From NCBI GenBank assembly GCA_002221725.1, contig NJFT01000257.1, positions 1 to 54,650 on the forward strand: a DNA stretch of 54,650 nt. Reading direction: 5' to 3'. The first letter of the stretch is position 1. The number at the start of each line of letters is the position of its first letter. The translations under genes and the position numbers were made by a program. The notes under the pieces were generated by a model. It did no database searches. It saw nothing but the letters and a program-made list of their open reading frames with translations, and was not told the DNA's origin. Source of the DNA: Scedosporium boydii (taxonomy: Eukaryota; Ascomycota; Sordariomycetes; Microascales; Microascaceae). Positions 1 to 12,000 of this stretch are shown here, piece by piece.

Positions 1-28
1 AAAAAAAAAAAAAAAAAAAAAAAAAAAA
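1..28. repeat. poly(A) run at window edge
   Basis: The first 28 bases are all A. They lie downstream of the TFIIS gene. The run could be a genuine homopolymer or a contig-edge artefact; the sequence alone cannot decide. Confidence 0.8.
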
Positions 29-239
29 GAAACAACCAAACCGATGCAATGTTCCAGTGAGACGTGAAGGGGAAGTTTGTCATCTCATCATTGCTTGAAT
101 CGCATCACAAAGAGGGGGAGAGGGAAAAAAACGACAATGGGAAGAAGAAAATGGATAAGTAGAAAAGGTGTAATAAACATCTTCAGCATTAGAAGAACCC
201 AGCCCTCACAGCCTAATGAGCTGCCGGGGCTGATGAAGT

Positions 240-1412
240 TTACGAAAACTAGATTACAATTAGCTTCCCGATCGAACGCCTCTCGAAGACTATAGAGAAT
301 TCTCACCTTCCAGTTGTGACCGCAGACAGTGCACTCGCAAAAGGTCGTCATCGGCTCGTCGGCACTTCGCGTCTGCGCCTGGTTGTACGAAACCTTCCTC
401 TGACCACACCTCGAGCACTTGAATTCAGAGGTAACGCTCTTCTCCATCATGGGCACCTGAGCCTTCTTCATATTCTCCTTCTCATACAGCTCATTCGTCT
501 TGCGTTGCTCGGAAGATAGGAGCTCCACGTCACTCATCGACACGAGGCGGTCCGCCGAAATATCGCCCGCCATAACACTGCGACCGAGCTCGGCGTTCGT
601 CTTATTCTTCAGATTCTGGAACAGCGAACGAATCTTCTTGGGATACTCCTTGTTCTTCTCATCGCCTCCGTACAGCCTGAACGCCGCATCCTCGACGGCA
701 ACGGCCTTAGCCAGCACAACATCCTGGTGATCCGTCGACCGGTACGCGAGGCCGTTGTACATGAGCTTGATGCAGTTGTTGCGAATATCTGACTTGGTCC
801 TCTTCGTGTCGACCTTGTCCGTCTCCGCCCGTCGCTTCTCGGGGTCGCCCTGGTACTTCTTGGGAGCGCCAACGCTCGGAGCAGCCGCCGTCGCCGCCGC
901 CGCCGCTGACGTCGTGGCTGCCGAGGGGCCCGGCGACGCGCGAGAGGCTGGGGATCCTAGCTTTGCGTGCTTGGCTTTGGCGAGCTTTTCTTGCTCGACG
1001 AGCTTTCTCCATTTCGAAACCAGTTGGGCGGCGGCGGCGGCGATTTCTTTGTTTTGGTGGGATCGGAGCTTGCCTACAAGGACACCGGCTCTAGTCGCCT
1101 AAGAAATGGAATCGGATTTGTCAGTAAAAGTGTACGGGTCTTTCCCCAAAAAATTTGAGAATTTGGCGAAAAAAAGCGAGAAAAAAAGTTCGCGGAACGA
1201 AGCTGGAAGATTTCATGTGTTGGCCATGGGGGCAAAAAAAAAGGAGGCTCATAGAAGGGAGATGAGGATCATACCCGAAGCATCTCCTCCGTTGGGGCGG
1301 CATCCTCCTTCAACGTCTTCAATAGAGCCAAGGCGTTGGCGGCAGGTTCGTTTGCGGAAATCGATTTATTCAACGCCTTTACCCTCGCGTCGAGTTCTCG
1401 TTGGTCCATCAT
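240..1412 (-). CDS. DST1: Transcription elongation factor TFIIS
   Basis: TFIIS binds stalled RNA polymerase II in the nucleus and stimulates transcript cleavage so that elongation can resume. Three exons on the minus strand, 1412-1275, 1098-307 and 248-240, give 312 aa, close to the roughly 310 aa of yeast Dst1. Residues 1-80 form the N-terminal LW-type helical domain (KLRSHQNKEIAAAAAQ at its core), followed by an Ala-rich linker encoded by a GCC/GCG tract. The central polymerase-binding domain covers about 140-255 (CIKLMYNGLA). The zinc ribbon has Cys274, Cys277, Cys302 and Cys305, and the invariant acidic pair Asp293-Glu294 sits in QTRSADEPMTTF. The start is the first of two tandem ATG codons. 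Intron 1 is 176 nt; intron 2 is 58 nt with a GCTAAT-type branch site. The last exon encodes only Phe-Ser-stop, restoring the family ending WKFS. Family and model are secure. Confidence 0.95.
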
Positions 1413-2108
1413 CTTGGCGGTGAATTCGGGCGATCAATGGGGGAGGAAAAATGAGAGATACGCTGGCCTAGGTCTAACGAGTTTCGTAGTCACGCGAGGT
1501 GTTGACGACGATCGAAGGAGATTGCTTGACGGAGATTTTAGGGGCCTAGAGAGGTGCTTTGTATGCGCGATTGTGGAGGAGAGAAAGCAGGACGTGGTTA
1601 ATGGGGGAAACAAGTCGAAGATTCAGGTTTGAGAACGTCTTTTGCTAGGGCAAGAGCGCGGAATCTCTCAATTCACACGACACGACCGTGGAGAATGTCG
1701 ACGTGGAGTGTGGAGACTTAGCCACAGCATCAAGCCACAGAATCAAGCTCCATGTGTGGCACGGCGTAGAACGCTCCAGAACATCACGTGCGTTATCAGA
1801 TAGCTCCAGCGGTCACAACGAAGCGCTCAGCAACTGAAAATTCACCATTGGCTAGCAATGAGCAATGAGCCAGTGCCCTCTCCATCATCGCAGCGCCGAC
1901 CTAATTATACCAAGTGCTTGCGACATTGCTATCAATGTAAGAGTTGAACTCGCTGCTTTTTTTTTTTTTTTTGTCTTTTTTGTCTTTTTTCTTCTTTTTT
2001 TTTTTTTTCTCCTTTCTGTGCTACAAATCCATGAGCGGGAAGCGAAGCTCAACCAGACTGCATTACCAAGTATCGAGTGTAGCACAGGATGCATTGGCCC
2101 ATCCAGCA
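1413..2108. other. Intergenic region upstream of TFIIS
   Basis: This holds the TFIIS promoter side and ends in the low-complexity pyrimidine block at 1957-2017. Open frames here are short, have odd composition and contain translated T-tracts. No supportable gene was seen. Confidence 0.6.
1957..2017. repeat. T-rich low-complexity tract
   Basis: Runs of 6-16 T are broken only by single G or C bases over about 60 nt. It separates the TFIIS promoter side from the relic at 2.1-3.2 kb and may be a poly(dT) promoter element or a decayed microsatellite. Confidence 0.8.
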
Positions 2109-3169
2109 TTAAGTGGAATACTCCAGCATGCTACGCACATCTCCCAGGATTTCTTCACATTTCTGCAAGGAGAATCTGTCGTAACCAGCTACATTGGGGA
2201 AGGTGTACCAGGGGTACTGGGGACAAAGTCGAAATGTGCCTGAAGTCTACTTCGTCTACTACTTCAAGGCTACTCTCTGTTGTCCCATTGCGGATAAGTC
2301 AATATGACCATCCTTCCCCAGTCTGGCCTCGAATCAACCCCTGGTCAAGCTTATGGGTCACTCTTCTCAAAGATTCCCTCGAGGCACTGGTACGGGGATG
2401 CTCGTTTGAACAAAGGACCCTGTCTACATTCAATGGGGCGAGTTCATTCCATCATCTGTAAAGTAATGCCATGTCTTTCTCTCTGCCAGGATCAGGAAGG
2501 AGACATCCCCATGGCAGTGGAAATCGATCAGAATTAGAGGAGCACCAAATGAACCCTGCAGACTCAGTGCTAGAAATCTCCAGAGTTAGAGCGTCAATAA
2601 GCGCAGCGGTTACACCAGCGAAGCAGTGGCAATTTTATGCTGTAATCTAAATCCGCAATGACCTGGGTCAGAGGACAGGCCGTTCCAAGTAGCCAGGCGG
2701 ATGGCTTTCCGGCAGCCGTCAACCCACTGATTTGCGCAGGGAACTTTGAATTAGCACAGCATTGAACACAGTCCGACAAGACAGCGGGGCAATGCTAACA
2801 GGGGCTATGGACGACGATCCATTGACACAGCGTCCTTGGCGATTTTCCTTCTCGATTTGTACTTGTAGGCGGCAAGCAGCGTGATGAGGATGAGCAGGAG
2901 CACTTTGCCAGGTCATACGACCACTCCATCGCAGCACCTCCGCATCTTTTCCCAGACCCCTGTGGCTGAGGGTAAGCCAGGAACCAAAAGTCGGGGTTAT
3001 ACGCCGAGATTCCTTCTGGATTCTGTGAAGACGATAATACTCCATGGGGGCACGGTTATACAGCCACAGTTGCAGTAGGATCAGATCCGTACGGATTCTT
3101 AAATATTGCAGATATGTCGCCGGTGACGTAGCTATCCTTCGTCGTCACGAAGAGTTCCGGTTTCAATAT
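2109..3169 (-). pseudogene. Relic of an unrecognised single-pass membrane protein gene
   Basis: Coding-like blocks follow one another on the minus strand but cannot be joined without damage. Block 1 (3169 to about 2903) reads ELFVTTKDSYVTG..., meets a TAA at 3058-3056, continues in the same frame with NPEGISAYNPDFWFLAYPQ and ends in SYDLAK. At about 2903 a one-base change of frame leads into VLLLILITLLAAYKYKSRRK, a transmembrane segment with a basic stop-transfer end, closed by a TAG at 2807-2805. Further blocks are a hydrophobic stretch ending near 2594, a block from 2622 to 2452 (about 56 codons, then TGA), and a block from 2219 to 2109 containing PWYTFPNVAGYDRF, then TAA. Residue composition of these blocks is protein-like, unlike most other open frames nearby. 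Some breaks could be introns, but the TAA lies inside a continuous block. I do not recognise the family. Confidence 0.45.
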
Positions 3170-4515
3170 TGAAGATGCAGAATTTCGGCGTTGCACTCAA
3201 TGGGGATTTATATCAAGAGAGGTACTGGCACACCTGTTTCTTCACTGCCGCCCTGGTATGAGTTCGTGTAACCAGCTTACGCTAATGTGCTTCTACAAGA
3301 AAGAAAAGAAAAAAAAAAAAAATAAGCACACTTATTCCTACCGATTTTCTTCCTCCAGTTCTCGGTTATTCACAAGTCCCGTTGATGTTTCCGCAGGATG
3401 ATTGAATACACGGGCAGGGAGTGGAGTGTGCTGTCACCCTCTCCTCCGCTACGTCCCGGATTCTTGGCGCTCAACTCTCGTGAAGCCGAAGAGCCGGTCT
3501 TTCGGCCAATTTACATCGTGAACCCAGTGCCGCGTTGTGGCTTATTCTGTCCTGCGTATGCAATGTAACTCTCCGAATACCGTCTCTACCGCTCACTGCT
3601 AGGTGTGATACGAATTGTCTTGAACACGAGTTGCGCGTTTACCCTGTTATTCCTTGCCGGACCAGAGGCGTCGACGTCGACCTTCGTGTGTCTTGTGTAT
3701 GCATTCTCGTTTACGTACTACGAATGCACGCGAAACGCCATCGTCCCATTCCGTCCACAAACTTTCCGATCATCCTTGAAACTCCAACAGTACGACTGCA
3801 GCGAAAGCCCAATCCTCGATGGAGATTCGTCATGTCAATATCTCACCAACATAAGCTGTAGTGGGGGAGCGACCATGGCCCTCAGCCTTGGCTGCCATCT
3901 CCTCTCCATCACAGCCGCCGTGTCTAAGTGGTGGGTAACTCGCTCTTGCTATCTCCACCCACAGGCTTCATCTTCGTGGAACTTACCCCCCGAAGTTATG
4001 CCACGATGTGCGCTATCAGAGCAGCGAAGGGCCAGAGTTTCAGTGGATGTTATACTTTTGAAAAAGGGTGCTCCATCTGGTTCTTAGTAGCCAGGCCGAG
4101 GAGGCCAAGGTTTCTCTATCTCTCCTCCATCCTCTTATCCAGTTTTACCCCAGTCTAAGTAGAAGGTCGAATGCCAATACCACTTGCCAGAGTGACCGCG
4201 AAAAGGCCCGCTCATGCTAACCAAAATCTGGAGCACTTTTCGTCTTCGAATACCATATCCATCTGTCGAGGTTCGTTCCCTCCCTGGAAGAGTCTCCAGA
4301 GGGTAACAAATAACTATAACAGTACCTGTCACGCCTCCACGCGCAAATGCTTGACCTCTTCTCCAAGCTTCGAGATTTCTTCTCTGGTCCAAGTGTGCCA
4401 AGGTCATCCCAGCCGCCGGTCCATATGCGCAATGGGGTCTCCGAATATCAGCGCAGTTCTAGAGATGGTTTTTGGAAGAACGCGCTAGAGCTTGGAGCCT
4501 CGAAAGGGGTTAGTA
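3170..4515. other. Gap between two relic regions
   Basis: Open frames exist on both strands (for example 3605-4087 plus and 4135-4407 minus) but no domain or clean exon structure could be supported. The 4135-4432 interval on the minus strand has two overlapping frames with partly protein-like composition and may be a downstream part of the relic at 4.5-5.0 kb. Confidence 0.4.
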
Positions 4516-5033
4516 TTAGCGACTCCCTCCGGCCTGATGCAGTGAGGGGACAATGGTCATCTCAAATGGGACGTAGCTGTCCTGGCCGCCTCCGTCATAA
4601 TCTTCTTGATGGCGTACTAGTCGTCCAACCCAATTCTTGAGCCCTTGCTTTTGGAATGCTGAAGCGATGAAAGCAGGAAGATATAAAGAGATGCCAACAA
4701 GTAGCAGGAGCGGAAAAGTAAATCGCCTTTATGTTTAGACATCCCAGTCCTTTAACTCACAGCCCAATCTCTTATTATTGACGCACATCAAGCGATGGTG
4801 AGATCTAAGACCGCCTTGACGTGACTAGAAGTCTGGAATTCTCGACAGAGCAGCTTCAATGTTTTCATGTTTTCCATCTTGTCAATAAAGAGCATGGCTA
4901 GTTTGGCGCTTTCTTCTATCTTTTCCAGAGTAAAGATAGAGCAAGGTTCGAGAAGCACAAGGTTTCGTTCTTTAGTTGCTTGTAAGTGGAAGCAAAGATG
5001 AGAGCGAGGTAATATATCAAGCATCCGCCGCAT
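4516..5033 (-). pseudogene. Unresolved multi-exon gene or relic with a membrane segment
   Basis: Two coding-like blocks lie on the minus strand. The upstream block (5033-4788) contains EKIEESAKLAMLFIDKMENM and ends at a TGA. The downstream block (4725-4516, 69 codons) begins with a membrane-like segment, FPLLLLVGISLYLPAFIASAF, followed by a soluble stretch with DSYVPFEMTIVP, and ends at TAA. Between them lie a GTGAGT donor-like site and a CTAAACATAAAG branch/acceptor-like site, but no donor gave a fully open joined frame. A TACTAAC element just after the second block suggests a further intron. It is either a real gene whose splicing I could not solve or a decayed one. Its 5' end faces the 5' end of the gene at 5113, about 80 bp away. 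Family not recognised. Confidence 0.35.
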
Positions 5034-5112
5034 TGGAGAGGGCCAGTTATCAACTCTCTCTCAGTTTCCCATCTTTCTCCACAAAAGAGCAGGAAGAAGT
5101 CGCCTTTTCACC

Positions 5113-6025
5113 ATGGCAGAAATCAGCAAAGATGAATCCTCCCCTGCCCCAAGCAATAGCAATAACCATCCATCCAGTGACGTCCCTGCCTCCGTCTCGA
5201 CCATGGAACTCATTCCGCCTTGGCCACAAACTAATATCACCGATAAGTTGCCCACGAGATCAAGTCCAGGGCAGCAGCAGCAGGACCCGACACCTCCAGG
5301 AGAATTCTGGTCTCGTTACGAGGTCTGCAGGCTATCTGCAGATTACCACCTAAACAGTTTTCTTGAATGGCGCGATAAAGTGCTGAGAAGCTACGCCGAA
5401 TCATTGAGAAAGGGTACGGTAACCAACGTTCCAGAACCAGATCGCCTCCATCTGAAATCCGCACAAACGACCCCACGAGGGCCGTTTTTTCTCTTCTATC
5501 ATTTCCTTCCTCCAACTAACTTAAGCCATCACAACTCCCAGAAGAACCGATAGAAGATATGTCCCCCTCAACTCAAGCTATGTTCCGCCTTCTTGTACAC
5601 CGGGACTTTCTCATCAGAGACCTGTCGCGTGTCGCAAGCCATCTTCAAGACCTCCGCAGGGTACACAATCCGGGCCGACAAACGAAGAGGCTTGCTTGGT
5701 AAATATAGATCGTTCTAGTCTATGCGCTTGTAGGAAAAGTTGAAAACTAATTGGTGCTAAATCTAGGATTGTCTTGTGTCTTGGGGCGATTTTCCCCTCC
5801 TATCGTAACTTGGCCGCGGTCCTGATTTCCGCTGCTGGTGCTGGCATCGGATTCTATCTCCTTGGCAATCGCTTTCTTCGCGCGCGGGCCCTTGCTGCTT
5901 GTGAGGCCCGGGTCCATAAGCTCCTATCGTTGGCCAGGGGAGGTCGGATAGACGGAATACAGGAAGGCTTTCTCAGTTCAGGGTTGTTTCGAAAGGTTGG
6001 ACTGGTATGGAATCAGATGGATTAG
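5113..6025 (+). CDS. Hypothetical membrane protein, three exons
   Basis: Exons 5113-5413, 5542-5698 and 5767-6025 give 238 aa. Intron 1 has an ACTAAC branch site before CAG; intron 2 is 68 nt with GTAAAT and CTAG ends. Both joins keep the frame. The first 60 residues are Ser/Pro/Asn/Gln-rich and probably disordered. Residues 60-150 form a charged, probably helical region (FWSRYEVCRLSADYHLNSF, then HRDFLIRDLSRVASHLQDLR). Residues 153-190 are hydrophobic and Gly/Ala-rich (AAVLISAAGAGIGFYLLGNR), suggesting one or two membrane helices, followed by a basic RFLRAR. No catalytic motif was found and I do not recognise the family. The ATG at 5113 is the first in a good context. It starts close to the oppositely oriented relic at 4516-5033, so the two may have shared a promoter. 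Confidence 0.55.
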
Positions 6026-9000
6026 CCCGATCATTGATCCCTAGGACCGGGTCATGAATTGTGATTCCGGGCAAACATCTGGGCAAACAATTCTAGGTCT
6101 CTGGCCGTCGCAAACATAGTCAATTTTCATTGATCTATCGCCCGGAATTGAATTTGATCTGACCCACATCCCCATGTCTTACTTCTTACTCACGGACTAC
6201 GCTTTATTCCGTCATTTCACCTACTCGTTCATATGTGTGACTATGTTTAGTTCTCGTTGGGATATTGGAGAAGTGGCTCAAGGCGAGTATGTCGCCTCTG
6301 CCCACTTGATGGCAATGTATCAAAGGCATGTGCGCGGTTCTGCACAAAGTATCAATGCTGCCCTGTTAAACGAGGCCGACTAGGCGCTACTACTGCAGCA
6401 GGAACGTTAATTTCCAGGAACCAAAGCAAACATGGGGAAGCTAGGCGACTGTAGGAGGAGCTCGATGAGACAAGCTGTCGGCGGGGCGTGGCATAGTGGA
6501 CCGACTGGACTGACTGGATTGCTTCATATCTGGTGGTTTGGATTGGGGAGCTTCCGTTTGTCTTATTACTCTCCGCTTACCACCGATGGCACAGGCAAAG
6601 AAAGAAGAGGCGAACATGCAAAGAGAGAAAATGCGGCGAAGTCTATACAGCAGCGATGACTTCGATACAAAGCTCACCCCCTTTGTTGGTTTAGCACAAG
6701 CCTGCAGCCAATGTGAAGATTGGAGCCGCCTGACTTATGAAGTTGAATCCCCGACAACGAGAGCTGAAGAGTCTAGTTTCAGACAGAGGGTTCTCTTTCA
6801 CGCGGAGTCTCCGGGGGATTCAAGCGCCGGGAAAACAGTATCCAAGATTTGACAGATCCATAGTGACCTGGTTTAGAGCAGTGTGCCTTTCGTATTCCGC
6901 CCCATTTTTCTATCTCCGTTAGAGTTTCCGTGGCCTGCTCCGGTGGATGAGGCCCCGGATTGGAGGGGAAACATCCGTAGAAGCGGGACACGCCGAGTCT
7001 GCCTTCTCCCGGCAAAATCCTGACGGTGAATTGACAACGTTTGAGGAGAGGAAAACATCGGACGCGTCCTTTATTTGTTTGGCAATCAAGCAGATAGAGC
7101 CTGAAGGTTAGACTTCACGACTAGGACTACGAGGAAGCCGATAACACTAACCGCTCGCTTGGCAAGACCCGAACCAGAATCCCAGGGAAAGAAAGCAACA
7201 AGGAGAGTACCCAAGCGTTCACGATCCGAACTGGGATCTACGAGGAATGAAACCTTGATTCCCAGACTGGCTATCCGTTTGCTAATCATCACCAATCGCC
7301 TGGATGAGGATCAGGAGAGACCTATACGGCCTCTCTTCGCGAGTACAAGTACTTCTCATGGAGGATTTCCTTGGACTTACATACAGGGGGTTCGGTGGGC
7401 CGTTTGGTCGACTTGAGGTATTATTATTAGTGGCTGGAGGGAGAACTATGTTCAGACCCAAGGAACGAACGCAAGGCAAGGGGGCGGCGTTGCCTGGAAC
7501 AACCCTTCGCCCGGGACGGCGTGTATCGGCCTGGCCAGGGGAGCATCTTCTGGGTTCCTGAAGCGGTGCATCAAGGTACATGTGATTGCATGCACAGAAA
7601 AACGGGAGCGAGATGAGGCCGCCCTGTTTCTTCCCTCGCTTCGGATCCGAGGAGTAACACCCCTCTTTCCACTCCGAAGGATAGGGAGTGATAGCTGTCT
7701 GGTTTGCCACTGCTTCTCCGCGCTTGGAGAAGAGTTTGTAGATTCTCTGTTGGAGCGGGAGAGGCGTCCGGAGGCCATATGCGGAGAATTGAGAGGTCGG
7801 TAGTACGCATCCGCACCGGAAAAGTGAAGAATTGGGACTTGTCTTGGAAATTTGCTCTGGGCATACTCGGCGTCATCCGTAATTCCCGGAAGAACCCGTA
7901 GCAGCAGGTAGATACGGGGCCTTCCCACAACTGATCCAAGTGAGCTTCCTATACGCCATCTCCTCGCCCCTGGAATGATACCCCTTCCCCAGAAGTTCCT
8001 TCATTCCTACACCGCGGCAGAAACCCTCAGTAGCCCAAGTCCGAGGAGGGGGAAAGGGGAACACTACAGGAGAACGCCCTGCATCGACGCGTCTGAGAGG
8101 AATGAAGGAGTAATGTACCCACTCGACAAGTCCCATACATGAGTCGTAAATGATATTATAGCAAGCCACAGCGTCGCAACCTGCAACCACCCTGCATTTC
8201 CATCTTCCAAGCGCCATGGCACCGGCTCAAGAACCGTGCCTCTTTCCCCTCAGCCCCCTACTCTGTCCTCCCTGTTCTCCCAAGGAACGACCTCAGAAGT
8301 GTTCTATGCGGATAATGGTGGTGAATGGCGATAGCGCACCGACAGCCGCCTCGTTTCATATTAAGGCAGAATCTTCTACGTAGTCTCTGTCCGGTATTCT
8401 GGCATCTATCTAGTCCTAAAGAGGTGGAAGGAATGCCTTTCCAAACTCTGGTTCTCGGCCCTATTATGCGGGGGACTGGATTGGCTTTTAGGCGGGTCTT
8501 TCGTGGAAGGATTGGGAGACCTCGTGAAAGATCCGAGCACATCAATGGGACTAGACACGTGCATACTGAGGCATTCTGCATAATTGGTATTTGTCTGTGG
8601 GCATGTCTTAATGGGCGATGGCAAGTCTAAGAATAACTGAGACTGATGCCCGGCTGAGGCGAAGCCATCTTGATTAACATGGCCAGTTGATGTAAATGGG
8701 GGTCAACTAAAAGAGCACTTCTTCCAGCTGTCTCTGCGCCAGGCTCAGCGAGTGGGAGAAGAGTGACACCAGTAAGGCAAGTTGAAAGACTGTGTGACGG
8801 TTTCTTTCCCTCGTGTGGAGCCAGCCGCAGGGCCTCCAACAATTGTAGCATGAGACAAACGGCTGTGAAACTGGCCTAGAAAAAGTTTATACTATTGCCC
8901 GAATTGAAACTTACATTGTGTAATCCGGAGGCGGAGAAAATAGACTTGTGGAACGGGAGACAGAGGTCAAGTGGCGATGGTTTCAAGGAAAGCGTAGAGC

Positions 9001-12000
9001 AAGAGGATGTGCGAGTCAAGGGAGCCGGGAATAAGTGAAGAATCATGGAAACAAAACTCCGACCTCTTTTCTGGAATGGGTGTTTTCACGGTAGTAGGAC
9101 ATTCATCGCATCGATGAACACGACTGAATAGCCAGTAATACTGCCTGAGATCTGCATCTTGATCTCTCCTACATCAAACCACATCTCTCACCCCAACTCT
9201 GTCCGTCCCTCCTGTCAACATCGGCCCATTAAACTCGCGCGATGTTCCCGCGTTCGGGTAATGGCGGATCACTCGTCGCGTCAAGATTACCCCAATGGTT
9301 TTTGAAGCACAGCTTAGGATCTCCCATCAAGTCCTATAAGGCATGTCCCGCAAGCCAGGCCTTTTCACATATTGGATGGCACCGTCAACCCGTCAACCCG
9401 CGACCAAACTCATGAGCTTTTATATGGTCTCCTTCCCCCCGATCCGCCCTGCTGAAAGGACAGTATCATACTCGGACCAGCCAGCGCAGGGCGATCTTTG
9501 GGTCAGGCATAAACCACTCCAGCAGGCAGGGTCTTAGGCCCCAAGGCACTGATCCGTCCTTGTGCGACATGAGCGAGTGGAGCTGGAGACGCCCATGGGA
9601 AGGTCCCCCAGGGGGTTCCCCGTCACCCTCGTTCATCTGACTTCCCTCACTTTCAATCAAAATTTAACTTGCTCATCGCACACCCATTAATTTACGTACT
9701 GCCTCCCTCCGAATATTGGACTGGACATCAATCCTTGCCCCTGTCGCCGAAATGGTGGCTCCCGCAATGCCTCCCTTTCGAAGACCAGAGAAAAGCGCGA
9801 ATGTGGCTGTAGATCCGTGGGAACGGGAATGCGACGCTCAATGCGAATTGGGGCTCAGTTTCAATGATTCGGTAAAAAAAAAGGGCATTCAGAGCACGAC
9901 ACGACAGTTCGGCCATGGAGTTGCTCGATATCGACCAAGACTTGATCGAGGTACTGGAGCGAATGAGCGACGAAGTACATCATATGATGTATCGATGTAC
10001 CCACATCTATAAAACACAGTATACATTCTTACTGTCTACCCAGAACCACTAAACCGCACCACGGAAGTAGCCCATCTGCATCCGGCCCCTCTCCAAAACC
10101 ACAGTACTCCCGTACAGTTCCGCCCCACTCCTGACTACTGTGCGCTACTGGCAAGGGGCCTGGCGGGACTTTCTCGCCAGCGGACCCCGAAAAAAAGCCC
10201 CTAATCTATTAAAGGACACACTGATCTTGCTAGAAAGTAGCGCTGATACGCTGAGCCCCAGCTTAAGTCCAGGGACCCCCCCACTCGGTCTGCTTTCCTC
10301 CAATTGTCCCCGCCGCAGCGAAATTAGGACATCGAACTGCCTGGCTATGTAGCCACCACTACGAAGTACTAATGTACATCAATCGACGGAGAGTACAAGG
10401 AGTGTAGTTTGATTGACCACTGGCCTGGCCGGGGAAAAAAGAGAACCCTGAACATTAAAACACCCACTATGAAGTATAAATCGCATCACATACCCCTGTG
10501 CCTAATCTACCCATCCGCTAATTGATCTGTGCCAGTCGATCAACCGTACGCTAGCGTCCACTATTATCCTAGGCTATTATTACCGCACGGCGCTATCTCA
10601 ATCGTGGTTTTAGCGCATGCACAGGGCAGGGAGGGATGCGACGGAGCCTGAAGCCGGTGCGGCGCCAATTCCTCACGTGCTCTTCAGGACAAGACCCTGT
10701 CGCAAATTGTCGTCAGAGAACATTGAAAACATTGGCGACGCGACGTTCCGAAGTACAGGCCACGAGTTGAGAAAGGGGATGGAAAGGGGGGGGGGGGGAA
10801 TGGGGTGGGATTACCTACTGTACCGAAAATGCGCTTTGCTTTTTCCTTGGGCCGGTTCTCTGGTAGTTGCTCATCAAGGGAACAATAAGAATTGCGGCAT
10901 CCTTCCAAGGATGGAGAGAATCCATGGGCGATACATTGGGAGGGAATGTATCGAGGTATCACTCTAATCGACTCATGTACCAGTTGGTGAACATTTACAT
11001 ATTTAGAGCAAGGCACAAGGTGTGGTGTCGACCTGAATTAGCACAAGGCTATTTCCGTGCCGAAGACTTGAGGCGAGGCAACCGGGTCCGCCCGCTGTAA
11101 GCTGTCAACCACAGACATCAATCAATTCGATCTAGATAACCCTCCACTTACAGCCCGATAAATTGATTGACCCTCACAACGAGGAAGTGAGGCCGAAGGG
11201 GGCCTGTCCCGTATCGTTCCGGGTCTACTGTATTGACCCCCGTATTCTCTCAGCGACGCATTAATAGATCACACTGTAGTGGTGGGTGATGCCTAGAGCA
11301 CATCACTGCCTCTCATCGACAGGGCGAATCTCATGAGATGGAAATCTCCTTCACTGCCCAGATGACTCAATCCAATATCGAAAAGCGACCTACTTCCTCT
11401 TCCCCCCCACCTTAGACTGCCCAAATCCCCCAAGGGAGGCCCGAGGAGGAGGCCATCTTCAGCCTAATGGGTTCAAGAAAAGAGCGAAACCCGATAAAGT
11501 CCGCTCTCCCGCCAGCATTGCCTGGCCACTGGGGCCTCAGAACCCTGCCTGAAGCCTCTCTCTCACACACATACAAAGGTTCCTCCTCCGCTGTCTTCGT
11601 GGCTTAGACAATGCGTGCGCCTTCGCTCTCCCATCCCGTCGGTACCCAAACAGAATCGTCGGATGGAGAGAAGGCCTCTTTTCTGGCCGCTTGTGTGTGT
11701 GATCTTGGTCGCAAGTACTTCGTACCTGCAACGCTGTCAGCTCCACTAAAGTTTCGGCCCAGCCCCAGCCTCAGTGAACCCCCCATCATCCGCCTGGCTC
11801 TCCACCCCTCCACAAACAGGCCAGACCAGGCCTACCCCCGGTCGCCGGTCGGGTCGCAGAAACGGTCTGGCAGTGAAAGCTCGATTTCTTGATGTGATGT
11901 CATTCCACTTCACGAGCACACGACAAGGGCATGAAAGTCTGATAGAAAATCGATAAACTGTAAAAATTATTAAAGAAAAAGAAGAAGAAGAAGAAAAAAA

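Noticed and set aside
1865..2461. 198-codon plus-strand frame with poly-Phe
   Set aside because: The frame reads through the T-rich tract and then lies antisense to the better coding-like blocks of the minus-strand relic.
7452..7928. 158-codon minus-strand frame
   Set aside because: Overlaps another minus-strand frame and two plus-strand ones, with no motifs. Not distinguishable from chance.
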